Assembly (NCBI RefSeq): GCF_019823065.1
Contig: NZ_CP081966.1
Span: forward strand, 954,001-1,018,000
Length of the DNA: 64,000 nt
Origin: Pseudomonas mosselii
GTDB lineage: Bacteria > Pseudomonadota > Gammaproteobacteria > Pseudomonadales > Pseudomonadaceae
Direction of reading: 5' to 3'
Position 1 is the first letter of the stretch. Each line of letters starts with the position of its first letter. A model generated the notes under the pieces. It saw only the letters and a list, made by a program, of their open reading frames with translations. It had not been told where the DNA came from and searched no databases. Of this stretch, positions 41,701 through 50,601 are shown piece after piece. Position numbers and translations under genes: made by a program.

Positions 41701-44004
41701 ATGGCACTGGCACACAACCTGGGGTTCCCGCGCATCGGCCGCGACCGCGAGCTGAAGAAAGCCCAGGAAGCCTTCTGGAAGGGCGAGCTGGACGAAGCCG
41801 GCCTGCGTGCCGTGGGCCGTGGCCTGCGCGCCGCGCACTGGCAGGTGCAGAAGGCTGCCGGCATCGAGCTGCTGCCGGTGGGCGACTTCGCCTGGTACGA
41901 CCAGGTGCTCACCCACTCGCTGACCTTCGGCGTGATCCCTGAGCGTTTCCGTGCCAAGGACGGTGCCAAGCCGACCCTGCAGACCCTGTTCGCCATGGCT
42001 CGTGGTGCCGTAGGAACAAAGGGCAGCGATAGCTGCTGCGGCGGCGCCCACGCCCAGGAAATGACCAAGTGGTTCGACACCAACTACCACTACCTGGTCC
42101 CCGAATTCACCGCCGACCAACAGTTCACCCTGAGCTGGGAGCAACTGTTCGAAGAGGTCGAGGAGGCCAAGGCCCTGGGCCATGCGGTCAAGCCGGTGCT
42201 GATCGGCCCGCTGACCTATCTGTGGCTGGGCAAGACCAAGGGCGCCGATTTCGACAAGCTGGAGCTGCTCGATCGCCTGTTGCCGCTGTACGACCATATC
42301 CTCAACCGCCTGGCCGTGCAGGGCGTGGAGTGGGTGCAGATCGACGAGCCGATCCTCGCCCTCGACCTGCCGCAGGATTGGAAGAACGCCTACGAGCGCG
42401 TCTACAACATCCTCCAGCGCGCCCCTTTGAAAAAGCTGATCGCCACCTACTTCGGCGGCCTGGAAGACAACCTGGGCCTGGCCGCCAACCTGCCGGTCGA
42501 TGGCCTGCACATCGACCTGGTGCGTGCCCCGGACCAGTATCCGACCATCCTCGACCGCCTGCCGGCTTACAAGGTGCTGTCGCTGGGCGTGGTCAACGGC
42601 CGCAACGTCTGGCGCTGCGACCTGGAAAAGGCACTGGACGTGCTGCGCCATGCCCATGAACGCCTGGGCGATCGCCTGTGGGTGGCGCCGTCGTGCTCGC
42701 TGCTGCACAGCCCGGTGGACCTGGAGCGTGAAGACCAGCTCGATGACGAACTGAAGAGCTGGCTGGCCTTCGCCGTGCAGAAGTGCCAGGAAGTGGCGCT
42801 GCTGGCCAAGGCGCTCAACCAGCCCGAGGCTGCGGAGGTTGTCGAGGCGCTGGCGCAGAGCCGCGCCGTGCAACACCGCCGCGCCACCTCGCCACGGATT
42901 CACAAGCCAGCGGTGCAGGCCCGTGTCGCCGCGATCAAGCCAGCCGACAGCCAGCGAGCCTCGGCTTTCGAGCAGCGGATCGCCAAGCAGCGTGCCGGGC
43001 TGGACCTGCCGGCGTTTCCGACCACCACCATTGGTTCGTTCCCGCAAACCTCGGCGATCCGTCTGGCGCGTCAGTCGTTCAAGCAGGGCAAGCTGAGCGA
43101 GGCCGATTACGTCGAGGCCATGCACAGCGAAATCCGCCACGCGGTGCAGATCCAGGAAAACCTGGGGCTGGATGTGTTGGTGCACGGCGAGGCCGAGCGC
43201 AACGACATGGTCGAGTACTTCGCCGAGCAACTGGACGGTTATGTGTTCACCCGCTTCGGCTGGGTGCAGAGCTACGGTTCGCGCTGCGTGAAGCCGGCGG
43301 TGATCTTCGGTGACCTGAGCCGCCCAAAGGCCATGACCGTGGACTGGATCAAGTACGCCCAATGCCTGACCCGCAAGGTGATGAAGGGCATGCTGACGGG
43401 CCCGGTGACCATGCTGACGTGGTCATTCCCGCGCGAGGACGTGAGCCGTGAGGTCCAGGCGCGCCAGCTGGCGCTGGCGATCCGCGACGAGGTGGTGGAT
43501 CTGGAGGCGGCGGGCATCAAGATCGTGCAGATCGACGAGGCCGCCTTCCGCGAAGGCCTGCCGCTGCGTCGCAGTGCCTGGCCGCGTTACCTGGAGTGGG
43601 CCACCGAGGCGTTCCGCCTGTGCGCCTCGGGCGTGCGTGACGAAACACAGATCCACACCCACATGTGCTACAGCGAGTTCAACGACGTGATCGAGTCGAT
43701 CGCGGCGATGGATGCCGATGTGATCACCATCGAGACCTCGCGTTCGGACATGGAATTGCTGGAGGCGTTCGAGCGCTTCGACTACCCGAACGAGATCGGC
43801 CCTGGTGTGTACGACATCCACTCGCCACGGGTGCCGTCCAAGGAGGAAATGGTCAAGCTGCTGCGCAAGGCCGCCCAGCGGATTCCGGCCAAGCGGTTGT
43901 GGGTCAATCCGGATTGCGGGTTGAAGACGCGCGGTTGGCCGGAGACCGAGGCGGCGTTGGTGAACATGGTGGCGGCAGCCCGGGAGCTGCGTGCCTCAGC
44001 TTGA
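41701..44004 (+). CDS. metE: Cobalamin-independent methionine synthase
   Basis: Transfers the methyl group of 5-methyltetrahydrofolate (triglutamate) to homocysteine; 767 residues, the usual length. Two barrels are visible: the N-terminal one begins [21 protein letters not shown], and the C-terminal catalytic one, from about residue 440 ([17 protein letters not shown]), contains the zinc ligands in [11 protein letters not shown] and [11 protein letters not shown]. Start ATG 41701 follows AGGGACGACAAC. Paired operator-like boxes upstream suggest LysR-type control, and a divergent MTHFR-like gene may be co-regulated. A long antisense open frame is a shadow. Confidence 0.97.
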   Translation: MALAHNLGFPRIGRDRELKKAQEAFWKGELDEAGLRAVGRGLRAAHWQVQKAAGIELLPVGDFAWYDQVLTHSLTFGVIPERFRAKDGAKPTLQTLFAMARGAVGTKGSDSCCGGAHAQEMTKWFDTNYHYLVPEFTADQQFTLSWEQLFEEVEEAKALGHAVKPVLIGPLTYLWLGKTKGADFDKLELLDRLLPLYDHILNRLAVQGVEWVQIDEPILALDLPQDWKNAYERVYNILQRAPLKKLIATYFGGLEDNLGLAANLPVDGLHIDLVRAPDQYPTILDRLPAYKVLSLGVVNGRNVWRCDLEKALDVLRHAHERLGDRLWVAPSCSLLHSPVDLEREDQLDDELKSWLAFAVQKCQEVALLAKALNQPEAAEVVEALAQSRAVQHRRATSPRIHKPAVQARVAAIKPADSQRASAFEQRIAKQRAGLDLPAFPTTTIGSFPQTSAIRLARQSFKQGKLSEADYVEAMHSEIRHAVQIQENLGLDVLVHGEAERNDMVEYFAEQLDGYVFTRFGWVQSYGSRCVKPAVIFGDLSRPKAMTVDWIKYAQCLTRKVMKGMLTGPVTMLTWSFPREDVSREVQARQLALAIRDEVVDLEAAGIKIVQIDEAAFREGLPLRRSAWPRYLEWATEAFRLCASGVRDETQIHTHMCYSEFNDVIESIAAMDADVITIETSRSDMELLEAFERFDYPNEIGPGVYDIHSPRVPSKEEMVKLLRKAAQRIPAKRLWVNPDCGLKTRGWPETEAALVNMVAAARELRASA

Positions 44005-44097
44005 TGACGCGTTGGCAGTACCGGCCCTATCGCGGGGCTGGTACAGGTTTTCCATATTTCGGCTAGAGTGCCCGGACATTCCTGTCAAAGCCCCGCC

Positions 44098-44622
44098 ATG
44101 AAGCCTACCCACCTCACCCTGATCTGCCACGCCCGCACCGAGGCGCAACGGGTGGGGCGTTTCGCCATGGACGACGAGGCGCTGCGCGATCCACCGTCGC
44201 TTTTGACAGACCTGCCTGCAACCGCCCGCTATCTCATGGCACCTGAACTACGTAGCCGCCAGACTGCCGAGGGCCTGAACGCGACTGTCGACGAAGGCCT
44301 GCGCGACTGCGACCTCGGCAGCTGGAAAGGCATCCCGCTCAAGCAACTGGACGAAAACACCCTGCGGGTCTGGCTTTGCGATCCCCAGGCTAGCCCTCAC
44401 GGCGGTGAATCCATCGCCATGCTGTGCGAGCGTGTCGCGACCTGGATGGATACAGCGCTGACGCCGGGCGAGTGGGTCGCGATCACCCATCCCTTTGTTA
44501 TTCGCGCCGCGATGCTGCATGCGTTGGGCGCGCCTTTCGAGTCGTTTCATCGCATTGATATGCCGCCCTTGGCCCGTGTGTGCTTGAGCTATTACGGGCA
44601 ATGGAGGCTGCAGTTGGGCTGA
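44098..44622 (+). CDS. Histidine phosphatase family protein with altered RHG motif
   Basis: A 174-residue protein of the phosphoglycerate-mutase/histidine phosphatase superfamily. The N-terminal motif, normally LxRHGxT, reads LICHARTEA: the nucleophilic His is kept but the preceding Arg is Cys and the Gly is Ala. Later blocks are typical: MAPELRSRQTAEGL, DCDLGSWKGIPL, PHGGESIAML and VAITHPFVIRAAMLHAL with the second His. Loss of the Arg could reduce phosphate binding. It may be a sugar-phosphate or alpha-ribazole phosphatase-like enzyme, but no cob genes are nearby. Confidence 0.82.
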   Translation: MKPTHLTLICHARTEAQRVGRFAMDDEALRDPPSLLTDLPATARYLMAPELRSRQTAEGLNATVDEGLRDCDLGSWKGIPLKQLDENTLRVWLCDPQASPHGGESIAMLCERVATWMDTALTPGEWVAITHPFVIRAAMLHALGAPFESFHRIDMPPLARVCLSYYGQWRLQLG

Positions 44623-44640
44623 TGCCTGTGCATGGCTGCT

Positions 44641-44692
44641 ATCGCCGGGGCCGCTTCGCAGCCCTTTCGCGACACAAGGCCGCTCCCACAGG
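44641..44692. repeat. REP-type element
   Basis: CGCCGGGGCCGCTTCGCAGC then CCTTTCGCGACACAAGGCCGCTCCCACAGG: one long-form unit between convergent genes. Confidence 0.8.
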
Positions 44693-44733
44693 TACGACGT
44701 TGACCTTGAGGCTAGCGCAGTCCCGTGTCATGC

Positions 44734-45690
44734 CTAACGCCGAACCAACGCCGGCACGGCCCGCACATAGACCAGCTCGCTCACCAGCTCCACCAACGTC
44801 TGGGTAATCACCGCCGCCGCCGCCAATGCCCGGATCGACTCCGGCAGCGCCAACGCCAACGGCAGCACCACCAGCGAATTACGCGTGGCGGCGCTGAAGG
44901 TCACGGCCCGTGCTTCCCCTGTGGACAACGTGAACAGCCGCGCCGCGAACCAGCCAAGCAGCGGCGCCAGCAGGGCAAAACCGAGATACACCGGCACAAC
45001 CGGCAGCAGGTTGTCCAGCTGGCTGGCCACCACGCCGATCTGCGAGCCGATCACTGTAATCAGCACCAGCGCCATGGCCGGCACCGGCAGCCAGGCCCAG
45101 GTGTCGTTCCATTTGGCGACCAGCGCCGAGCGCCGCGCGCCGGCACTGGTGACGACCGCCAGCAACAGCGGCAGCACGATCAGCAGCACGAAGGCTTCGA
45201 TGAACGGCGCCACGGAAATCTCGACATCAGCCGCGCCACCGAGCATCAGCGCCAGGTACAGCGGCAGCAACGCCAGCTGCACCAGCAGCAGCACCGGCGT
45301 GGCGGCGAGGGTCAGGCGCGAGTCGCCCTTGCCGATATGGGTGAACACCACCACGTAGTCGATGCAGGGCGTCAGCAGCACCAGCAGGGCGCCGACCAGC
45401 ACGCCGGGGTGCTCGACCAGGCCGCGCGTCCCGGCCCACACCAGCAGCGGCACCAGCACGAAATTGGCCAGCAGCAGCGCGCCCATGAAACGCCGGTTGC
45501 CCAGGCCCGCGCGCAGGTCGAGGAAGGGGATCTGCAGGAACATCGCGTACATCAGCACGGCGATGGCCGGTGTCACCAGCATCTCCAGTGCCTGGGCAAC
45601 GCCGGGTGCAAGCAGGCCGACGGCGCAGGCAAGCACCACGGCGATGAAGTACAGGGGGATCTGGTTGCGTTCGAGTTGATCTCTGTCCAC
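44734..45690 (-). CDS. ACR3-like / bile acid:sodium symporter family transporter
   Basis: A 318-residue polytopic membrane protein with ten hydrophobic segments. The motif VLLTPCIDYVVVFTHIGKGD matches the cysteine-containing helix of the arsenite transporter ACR3 group (COG0798), and the ending RNSLVVLPLALALPE supports the BASS superfamily. No ars regulator or reductase gene is adjacent, so arsenic export is only a family-level prediction. It is divergent from the short-chain dehydrogenase gene. Confidence 0.85.
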   Translation of the reverse strand: MDRDQLERNQIPLYFIAVVLACAVGLLAPGVAQALEMLVTPAIAVLMYAMFLQIPFLDLRAGLGNRRFMGALLLANFVLVPLLVWAGTRGLVEHPGVLVGALLVLLTPCIDYVVVFTHIGKGDSRLTLAATPVLLLVQLALLPLYLALMLGGAADVEISVAPFIEAFVLLIVLPLLLAVVTSAGARRSALVAKWNDTWAWLPVPAMALVLITVIGSQIGVVASQLDNLLPVVPVYLGFALLAPLLGWFAARLFTLSTGEARAVTFSAATRNSLVVLPLALALPESIRALAAAAVITQTLVELVSELVYVRAVPALVRR

Positions 45691-45766
45691 GGATGGCCTG
45701 GCTTTTCCGACTGAATTACTAGGTGGGGCAGGGTACTATCTGGCGCAATCCATAGGGAGTGATGCG

Positions 45767-46474
45767 ATGCGAATTCTAGTGGTGGGTGCGAGCAAGGGAT
45801 TGGGTAAGGCACTGGTCGAGGGCCTGGGTAACGCGGGTGATACGTTGATCGGCGTGTCGCGCACCCGGCCGGCGTCGTTGCCGAGCGCGGTGCGCTGGAT
45901 CGAGGCCGACCTCGGCCAGCCTCGCCAGGCCGCGGCGGTCATCCATGATGCGGTGGCCGAGGGCGGGCTGGATGTGCTGGTGTACAACGTCGGGATCTGG
46001 GAACAGCGGGCCTTCGAGGAGGACTACAGCTTCCTCGACGATGACGAGGGGCAGATCGAGCGCATGGTTGCCACCAACCTCACCGCGCCGCTGTTGTTGA
46101 TCAAGCGCTTGCTGCCGGTGCTGCTCAAGAGCGCACGGCCACGAATCATCCTCACCGGCTCCACATCGGGCCTGCCAGGTAGCGGTCGGCCAGAAGTCAC
46201 CTTCGGCGCCAGCAAGTTCGGCCTGCGCGGCATTGCCGAAACCTTGCGTGAAGGCTTCCGCGAGCAGGGGCTTGGCGTGAGCTGCCTGAACCTCGGCTAC
46301 CTGAATACCGAGGATGGACTGGAGGTGCCGCTGGCCGAAGCCGAACAGCGCGGCGAGGGGACGCTGATCCCGCTGCACGACGTGGTCCAGGTGTGCCGGA
46401 TGCTGCTGAGCCTGTCGGCGGCCAGCTACGTGCGCGACATCACCTTGCCCGCGCTGCGTGACGAGCGTTTTTAA
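45767..46474 (+). CDS. Short-chain dehydrogenase/reductase with Phe in place of the catalytic Tyr
   Basis: A 235-residue SDR-superfamily protein. The NAD(P)-binding motif VVGASKGLGKALVEGL is at residues 4-19 and NVGIW stands for the NAG motif at about residue 71. The Ser in LTGSTSGLPG is present, but the catalytic YxxxK is FGASK (bases about 46202-46216), with Phe instead of Tyr, so normal oxidoreductase chemistry is doubtful. ATG 45767 follows AGGGAGTGATGCG. It overlaps the downstream nucleotidyltransferase-like gene by 17 bases. Confidence 0.85.
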   Translation: MRILVVGASKGLGKALVEGLGNAGDTLIGVSRTRPASLPSAVRWIEADLGQPRQAAAVIHDAVAEGGLDVLVYNVGIWEQRAFEEDYSFLDDDEGQIERMVATNLTAPLLLIKRLLPVLLKSARPRIILTGSTSGLPGSGRPEVTFGASKFGLRGIAETLREGFREQGLGVSCLNLGYLNTEDGLEVPLAEAEQRGEGTLIPLHDVVQVCRMLLSLSAASYVRDITLPALRDERF

Positions 46475-47018
46475 GGTGAGTTTCGAACGGCAGGTCCAGA
46501 CCCTGATCTGCAATGACCCTGTGCGCTGGCCCCTGCTGGCGCTGGTGCGCGATCTTGGCGTGCCGGATGCCTGGATCGGTGCGGGTTTCGTGCGCAATGC
46601 CGTGTGGGACCATCTGCATGGACGGGCCATGACCGCGCTGCAAGGGGATGTGGATGTGCTGTGGTTCGATCCGGCGCGCAGCGATCCGGCCGAGGACCTG
46701 CGGCTGGAGGCGCGGTTGCAGGCCCAGGCGCCGGAGGTGTTGTGGTCGGTGAAGAACCAGGCGCGCATGCACCTGCGTCATGGCCAGGCGCCTTATGCCT
46801 CGACCGGCGATGCCATGTGCTACTGGGCGGAGGTCGCCACGGCAGTGGCGGTGCGGCGCACGGCCGATGACCAGTGCGAGGTGCTGGCGCCGCTGGGACT
46901 GGACGATCTGTTCGGCCTGCGGCTGCGGTCCACGCCGGGCAAGGCCGAGGCGATGGCCGCTCGGGCGCGGGAGAAGGGCTGGTTGCAGCGCTGGCCGAAG
47001 TTGCGCTCGCTTGGTTGA
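46458..47018 (+). CDS. Nucleotidyltransferase family protein (DUF925 type)
   Basis: A 186-residue protein with a nucleotidyltransferase-like fold: WIGAGFVRNAVWDHLHG, then the acidic motif GDVDVLWFDPAR, then VKNQARMHLRHGQAPYAST. This pattern fits the DUF925/COG3575 family, whose substrate is unknown. I give GTG 46458, which overlaps the SDR gene by 17 bases; a GTG at 46476 is an alternative and the ribosome-binding site does not decide. A perfect terminator follows. Confidence 0.8.
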   Translation: MTSVFKVSFERQVQTLICNDPVRWPLLALVRDLGVPDAWIGAGFVRNAVWDHLHGRAMTALQGDVDVLWFDPARSDPAEDLRLEARLQAQAPEVLWSVKNQARMHLRHGQAPYASTGDAMCYWAEVATAVAVRRTADDQCEVLAPLGLDDLFGLRLRSTPGKAEAMAARAREKGWLQRWPKLRSLG

Positions 47019-47019
47019 A

Positions 47020-47046
47020 AAGCCCGGCAGGGAAACTGCCGGGCTT
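47020..47046. terminator. Bidirectional terminator between convergent genes
   Basis: AAGCCCGGCAG (47020-47030), GGAAA, CTGCCGGGCTT (47036-47046): perfect 11-bp stem just after the nucleotidyltransferase-like gene. Confidence 0.85.
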
Positions 47047-47057
47047 GGCGCGCGGCC

Positions 47058-47945
47058 TCAACTGACCAGGCAGATTGCCCGCAGTGACGAGCCTGGTTTC
47101 ACTGGCGTGGTGGTGTCACCGAGCCATTGCTGGGTATCGGTTTTCTGCTGTTTGGCGAACACATCCCTGACGTTTTCCCAGCTTTCCACCGACAGCTGGT
47201 AAACCGCCTGGGACAGGGTATAGGACGACTGGAAGGTGATGGTGCCTTTCTTGCTGGTGGCCTTGATGGTGAATTCGCTGGCATACAGCATGAAGTTCAC
47301 CGAGCCGGCGATCCCCGTCTGCAGGATATTCTGGTTGAAGTTGGACTGGCGCTCGGTCTGCTCGGAATAGGACAGCGCCGCATTCACCAGGCTGCTCAGG
47401 GATTTCTTGATTTGCTCGACATCTTTGGCCGCCAGGCCGATGAAGCCTTTGACGAACGAATCGATCAGCGCATTGGCGTCATGGCTTTTCTGCTGGATCT
47501 GCGTCACCTGGGCGGCGAGCAGCGACAGGAAGGGAATCTCGGCGATCTGCTGGGTGAAGGCGATGAAGTGTTCGCGGTCGCCCTTGGCCTTGGGCCTCTG
47601 ATCGGTAGGCTGGTCAAGTGGGTTGTATTCCGAGCGCCGGCGGGCGATGTCGATGGCGGTCTGCAGGCCTTCGTAGATGCTGACCGGCGCTTTGCCCGGG
47701 CTGACGTTCTTGTTGGCGTCGTTGGCGTAGCTGTCGGTCGCCGCGCCGGCTGCCGGGCTGAAGAACGGGTTGATGGCATCAGCGCCGGTGCGCATGGCGC
47801 GGCCTGTCGAGGTGAGCTGGTGAGGGTGGTTGTAGTCGTGGGCGAAGATATTGCCGTGTGCCGTGGTCGACTTCACCCGGGCCTTTCCTTCCAGCCAGGC
47901 ATGTGCAACTTCTTTCTCGGATGGGGCGGCTCCTGGAGCGTTCAT
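47058..47945 (-). CDS. Protein of unknown function, possibly acquired
   Basis: A 295-residue soluble protein with no recognised domain. The N-terminal about 110 residues are low in hydrophobicity and disordered-looking (KSTTAHGNIFAHDYNHPHQL); the middle is helical and amphipathic (EHFIAFTQQIAEIPFLSLLAAQVTQIQQ; SFVKGFIGLAAKDVEQIKKSLSSLV), and a Thr/Ser-rich beta-like part follows (FTIKATSKKGTITFQSSYTL). There is no signal peptide. Third-position GC is somewhat lower than in neighbours and the upstream region is AT-rich, suggesting transfer. A secreted or toxin-like role is possible but unsupported. Confidence 0.7.
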   Translation of the reverse strand: MNAPGAAPSEKEVAHAWLEGKARVKSTTAHGNIFAHDYNHPHQLTSTGRAMRTGADAINPFFSPAAGAATDSYANDANKNVSPGKAPVSIYEGLQTAIDIARRRSEYNPLDQPTDQRPKAKGDREHFIAFTQQIAEIPFLSLLAAQVTQIQQKSHDANALIDSFVKGFIGLAAKDVEQIKKSLSSLVNAALSYSEQTERQSNFNQNILQTGIAGSVNFMLYASEFTIKATSKKGTITFQSSYTLSQAVYQLSVESWENVRDVFAKQQKTDTQQWLGDTTTPVKPGSSLRAICLVS

Positions 47946-48315
47946 GTCAAATCCCTTTAGCAGATTTATTAATAGGGTCGAGTGCGCTGGAACCTAAGCA
48001 GTTCATAGGGCGCCTGACTCAGGCTAGAGGGGAGTTTTAAGGTGTCAAAGTGTCTTTTTTTACGCAGTAGGAAAGTGGTGGAGGATATGGAGCCAATCGA
48101 ATTAAGTAGTGGCTGGCTTATCGTGAAGTTATTGTTTTTTTCGTTTTAATGTATGTAATTGAGTGTGTTTCTGTTTGAAGCGTATTCGGATGTGTTTTCA
48201 AGTCAATTGCAACTAATGCTTCGGCGAGTTGGTGTGATCCGCGTCGAACGCTTCGCGGATAACCCGCTCCCACAGGTTTGAATATCGCCGTGTGGGAGCG
48301 GGCTGCTGGGTGTGA
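47946..48315. other. AT-rich intergenic region with a REP pair
   Basis: Bases about 48040-48200 are strongly AT-rich (T-runs, TTTTAATGTATGTAATTGAG), unlike the rest of the window, and probably hold the promoter of the minus-strand gene at 47945. An inverted REP-like pair lies at about 48242-48303 (GATAACCCGCTCCCACAG and GTGGGAGCGGGC). No gene is seen. Confidence 0.65.
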
Positions 48316-49494
48316 TCAGCGCTCGATGGCCAGTGCCACGCCTTGGCCGCCACCGATGCACAGGGTTGCCAGGCCTTTGTTGGCATCGCGCTTGATCATC
48401 TCGTGCAGCAAGGTCACCAGCACCCGGCAGCCGGACGCACCGATCGGGTGACCCAGGGCGATCGCGCCGCCATTGACGTTGACCTTGGAGGCATCCCACT
48501 CCAGCTGCTTGCCCACGGCCAGTGCCTGGGCGGCGAAGGCTTCGTTGGCTTCGATCAGGTCCAGGTCGGCCAACTGCCAGCCGGCCTTGTCCAGGCAGCG
48601 TTGGGTCGCCGATACCGGGCCGATGCCCATGATCGCAGGGTCTACGCCGGCGCTGGCGTAGGCGGCGATCTTCGCCAGTACCGGCAGGCCCAGGGCCTTG
48701 GCCTTGCTGGCGCTCATCAACAGCACGGCGGCGGCACCGTCGTTGAGGCTGGAGGCATTGCCGGCAGTGACGCTGCCATCTTTCTTGAACGCGGCGCGCA
48801 GCTTGCCCAGGGACTCTGCAGTGGTGCCGGGGCGTGGCTGTTCGTCGGTGTCGAACACCAGCGGCTCGCCTTTCTTCTGCGGGATGTGGATGGGGGTGAT
48901 TTCGTCCTTGAAGCGCCCGGCCTCGATGGCGGCCACGGCCTTGCGCTGCGACTCGGCGGCGAAGGCGTCCTGTTGTTCACGGGTGAGGGCGTACTTGTCC
49001 ACCAGGTTCTCGGCGGTGATGCCCATGTGGTAGTCGTTGAAGGCGTCCCACAGGCCGTCGGTGATCATGCTGTCGACCAGTTGGCCGTGGCCCATTCGTT
49101 GGCCGGTGCGCGCCGAGGGCATCACGTAGGGCGCCAGGCTCATGCTCTCCTGGCCACCGGCGATCACCACCTCGGCGTCGCCGCAGCGGATGGCCTGGGC
49201 GGCCAGGTGCAGGGCTTTCAGGCCCGAGCCGCAGACCTTGTTCAGGGTCAGGGCCGGCACTTCGTAGGGCAGGCCGGCCTTGACGGCGGCCTGGCGGGCG
49301 GGGTTCTGGCCGGCGCCGGCGGTGAGCACCTGGCCGAGGATCACTTCGTCGACCTGGGCCGGGTCGAGCTGGGTCTGGGCCAGCAGCTGGCGGATCACGG
49401 CGGCGCCCAGCTCCACGGCGGACACATTGGCCAGGGCCCCCTGGAAACTGCCGATGGCAGTGCGGGTGGCGGCGACGATGACGACTTCGTTCAT
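48316..49494 (-). CDS. Acetyl-CoA C-acetyltransferase (thiolase)
   Basis: A 392-residue biosynthetic/degradative thiolase that condenses or cleaves acetoacetyl-CoA. The nucleophile Cys is in [18 protein letters not shown] (about residue 88); [12 protein letters not shown] and [17 protein letters not shown] (His) are present, and the C-terminal Cys is in [19 protein letters not shown]. It is typical of the AtoB/PhaA group. No adjacent CoA-transferase or PHB genes are seen, so the pathway (acetoacetate, PHB or amino-acid breakdown) is not fixed. Divergent from the PepSY gene. Confidence 0.93.
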   Translation of the reverse strand: MNEVVIVAATRTAIGSFQGALANVSAVELGAAVIRQLLAQTQLDPAQVDEVILGQVLTAGAGQNPARQAAVKAGLPYEVPALTLNKVCGSGLKALHLAAQAIRCGDAEVVIAGGQESMSLAPYVMPSARTGQRMGHGQLVDSMITDGLWDAFNDYHMGITAENLVDKYALTREQQDAFAAESQRKAVAAIEAGRFKDEITPIHIPQKKGEPLVFDTDEQPRPGTTAESLGKLRAAFKKDGSVTAGNASSLNDGAAAVLLMSASKAKALGLPVLAKIAAYASAGVDPAIMGIGPVSATQRCLDKAGWQLADLDLIEANEAFAAQALAVGKQLEWDASKVNVNGGAIALGHPIGASGCRVLVTLLHEMIKRDANKGLATLCIGGGQGVALAIER

Positions 49495-49694
49495 TGTTGT
49501 TCTCCGGGATGCGGGCGTGATCCTGACAGCATCCCCGCCCGAGGCTTATTTGAGAAGTTTGTTTTTCTTTGCCATTGATCTGAAATTCAAATGAATGGCG
49601 CATGCAATTCTGTACCGCCGTTCGGATGAAACTAAGCTTGGCTTCAGCTTCGCTGGGCAGAATGAGGCTTCCATCAACAAGCAGGAGTTTCCCA

Positions 49695-49967
49695 ATGCGC
49701 CGTTCACTTATCGCGATCACCCTGTTGCTGGGTAGCGCCGCCGCTTTCGCCGCCGAGCCCAAATGCACCACGGCTGACAAGGGTACCTGGCAGGACGCCG
49801 AGCAGTTCCAAGCCAAGCTCAAGGACGAGGGCTACAAGATCAACAAGTTCAAGGTGACCAAGGGCAACTGCTACGAGATCTACGGCTTCGACAAGGATGG
49901 CCGCAAGGTCGAGATCTATCACGATCCGGTCAGCGGCAACGCGGTCAAGACCGAGATCCATAAATGA
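49695..49967 (+). CDS. Exported PepSY-domain small protein
   Basis: A 90-residue periplasmic protein. The signal peptide MRRSLIAITLLLGSAAAFAAE precedes a single PepSY-type domain: DAEQFQAKLKDEGYKINKFKV, NCYEIYGFDKDGRKVEIYHDPVSG. PepSY domains are linked to redox and metal proteins; here the downstream gene is a membrane cytochrome b, overlapping by 4 bases (ATGA), so the two are co-translated. ATG 49695 follows AGGAG; upstream in-frame starts lack a signal peptide. Confidence 0.9.
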   Translation: MRRSLIAITLLLGSAAAFAAEPKCTTADKGTWQDAEQFQAKLKDEGYKINKFKVTKGNCYEIYGFDKDGRKVEIYHDPVSGNAVKTEIHK

Positions 49968-50494
49968 CCGCCGGCGTGCGGCTGTGGGACCCGCTGCTGC
50001 GGGTGTGCCACTGGTCGTTCGCCGCGGTGTTCCTCGCCAACTACGTCTTCAACGAGGCCGGTGACGACTGGCACCAATGGCTGGGTTACTACGCGTGCGG
50101 CTGCCTGGCCGTGCGCTGCGCATGGGGTTTCGTCGGGCCCCGCAGTGCACGTTGGGCGGATTTCTGGCCGACCCTGGAAAGGTTACGAACCCATGGACGC
50201 GCGTTGTGGCGTGGCGAGCCTTACCACCGCATGGGTCACACGCCGATCGGCGCGCTGGTGATGGTGCTGATGATGACGGGCATCGCCAGCCTGGGCCTGA
50301 CCGGCTGGATGATGCTGGAGGTGGATGCGTTGTGGGGCGCCGAGTGGCTGGAAACGCTGCACAGCTGGTTGGCCGATGGCCTGCTGGCGCTGGTTTGCGT
50401 GCACCTGCTGGCGGCGCTGGTGGAGAGTGTGCGGCTGCGTGAGAACCTGCCCTGGTCGATGGTGACGGGGCGGCGCAGGTCCGAGGATCCGTGA
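49964..50494 (+). CDS. Cytochrome b561-type membrane protein
   Basis: A 176-residue integral membrane protein of the cytochrome b561/hydrogenase-type b group with four hydrophobic segments. Candidate haem ligands are His in LLRVCHWSFAAVF, in DDWHQWLGYYACGC and in LHSWLADGLLALVCVHLLAAL. It overlaps the PepSY gene stop by 4 bases. Together they form a small electron-transfer unit: periplasmic PepSY protein plus membrane di-haem b. The donor or acceptor is unknown. Confidence 0.88.
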   Translation: MTAGVRLWDPLLRVCHWSFAAVFLANYVFNEAGDDWHQWLGYYACGCLAVRCAWGFVGPRSARWADFWPTLERLRTHGRALWRGEPYHRMGHTPIGALVMVLMMTGIASLGLTGWMMLEVDALWGAEWLETLHSWLADGLLALVCVHLLAALVESVRLRENLPWSMVTGRRRSEDP

Positions 50495-50499
50495 AGTGT

Positions 50500-50596
50500 A
50501 GCCCATCGCGGGGCAAGCCCGCTCCCACGCCAGACCTGCATGTTCAAAACTGGCGTGGGAGCGGCGGTTCGGCGTCCCGACTTGCCCCGCGATGAT
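50500..50596. repeat. Inverted pair of REP elements
   Basis: ATCGCGGGGCAAGCCCGCTCCCAC near 50504-50527 and an inverse unit, GTGGGAGCGGC...CTTGCCCCGCGAT, ending near 50596, between convergent genes. Confidence 0.8.
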
Positions 50597-50601
50597 CGTC
50601 T

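Noticed and set aside
41674..43362. 562-codon frame antisense to metE
   Set aside because: Shadow of metE; no start or domain evidence.
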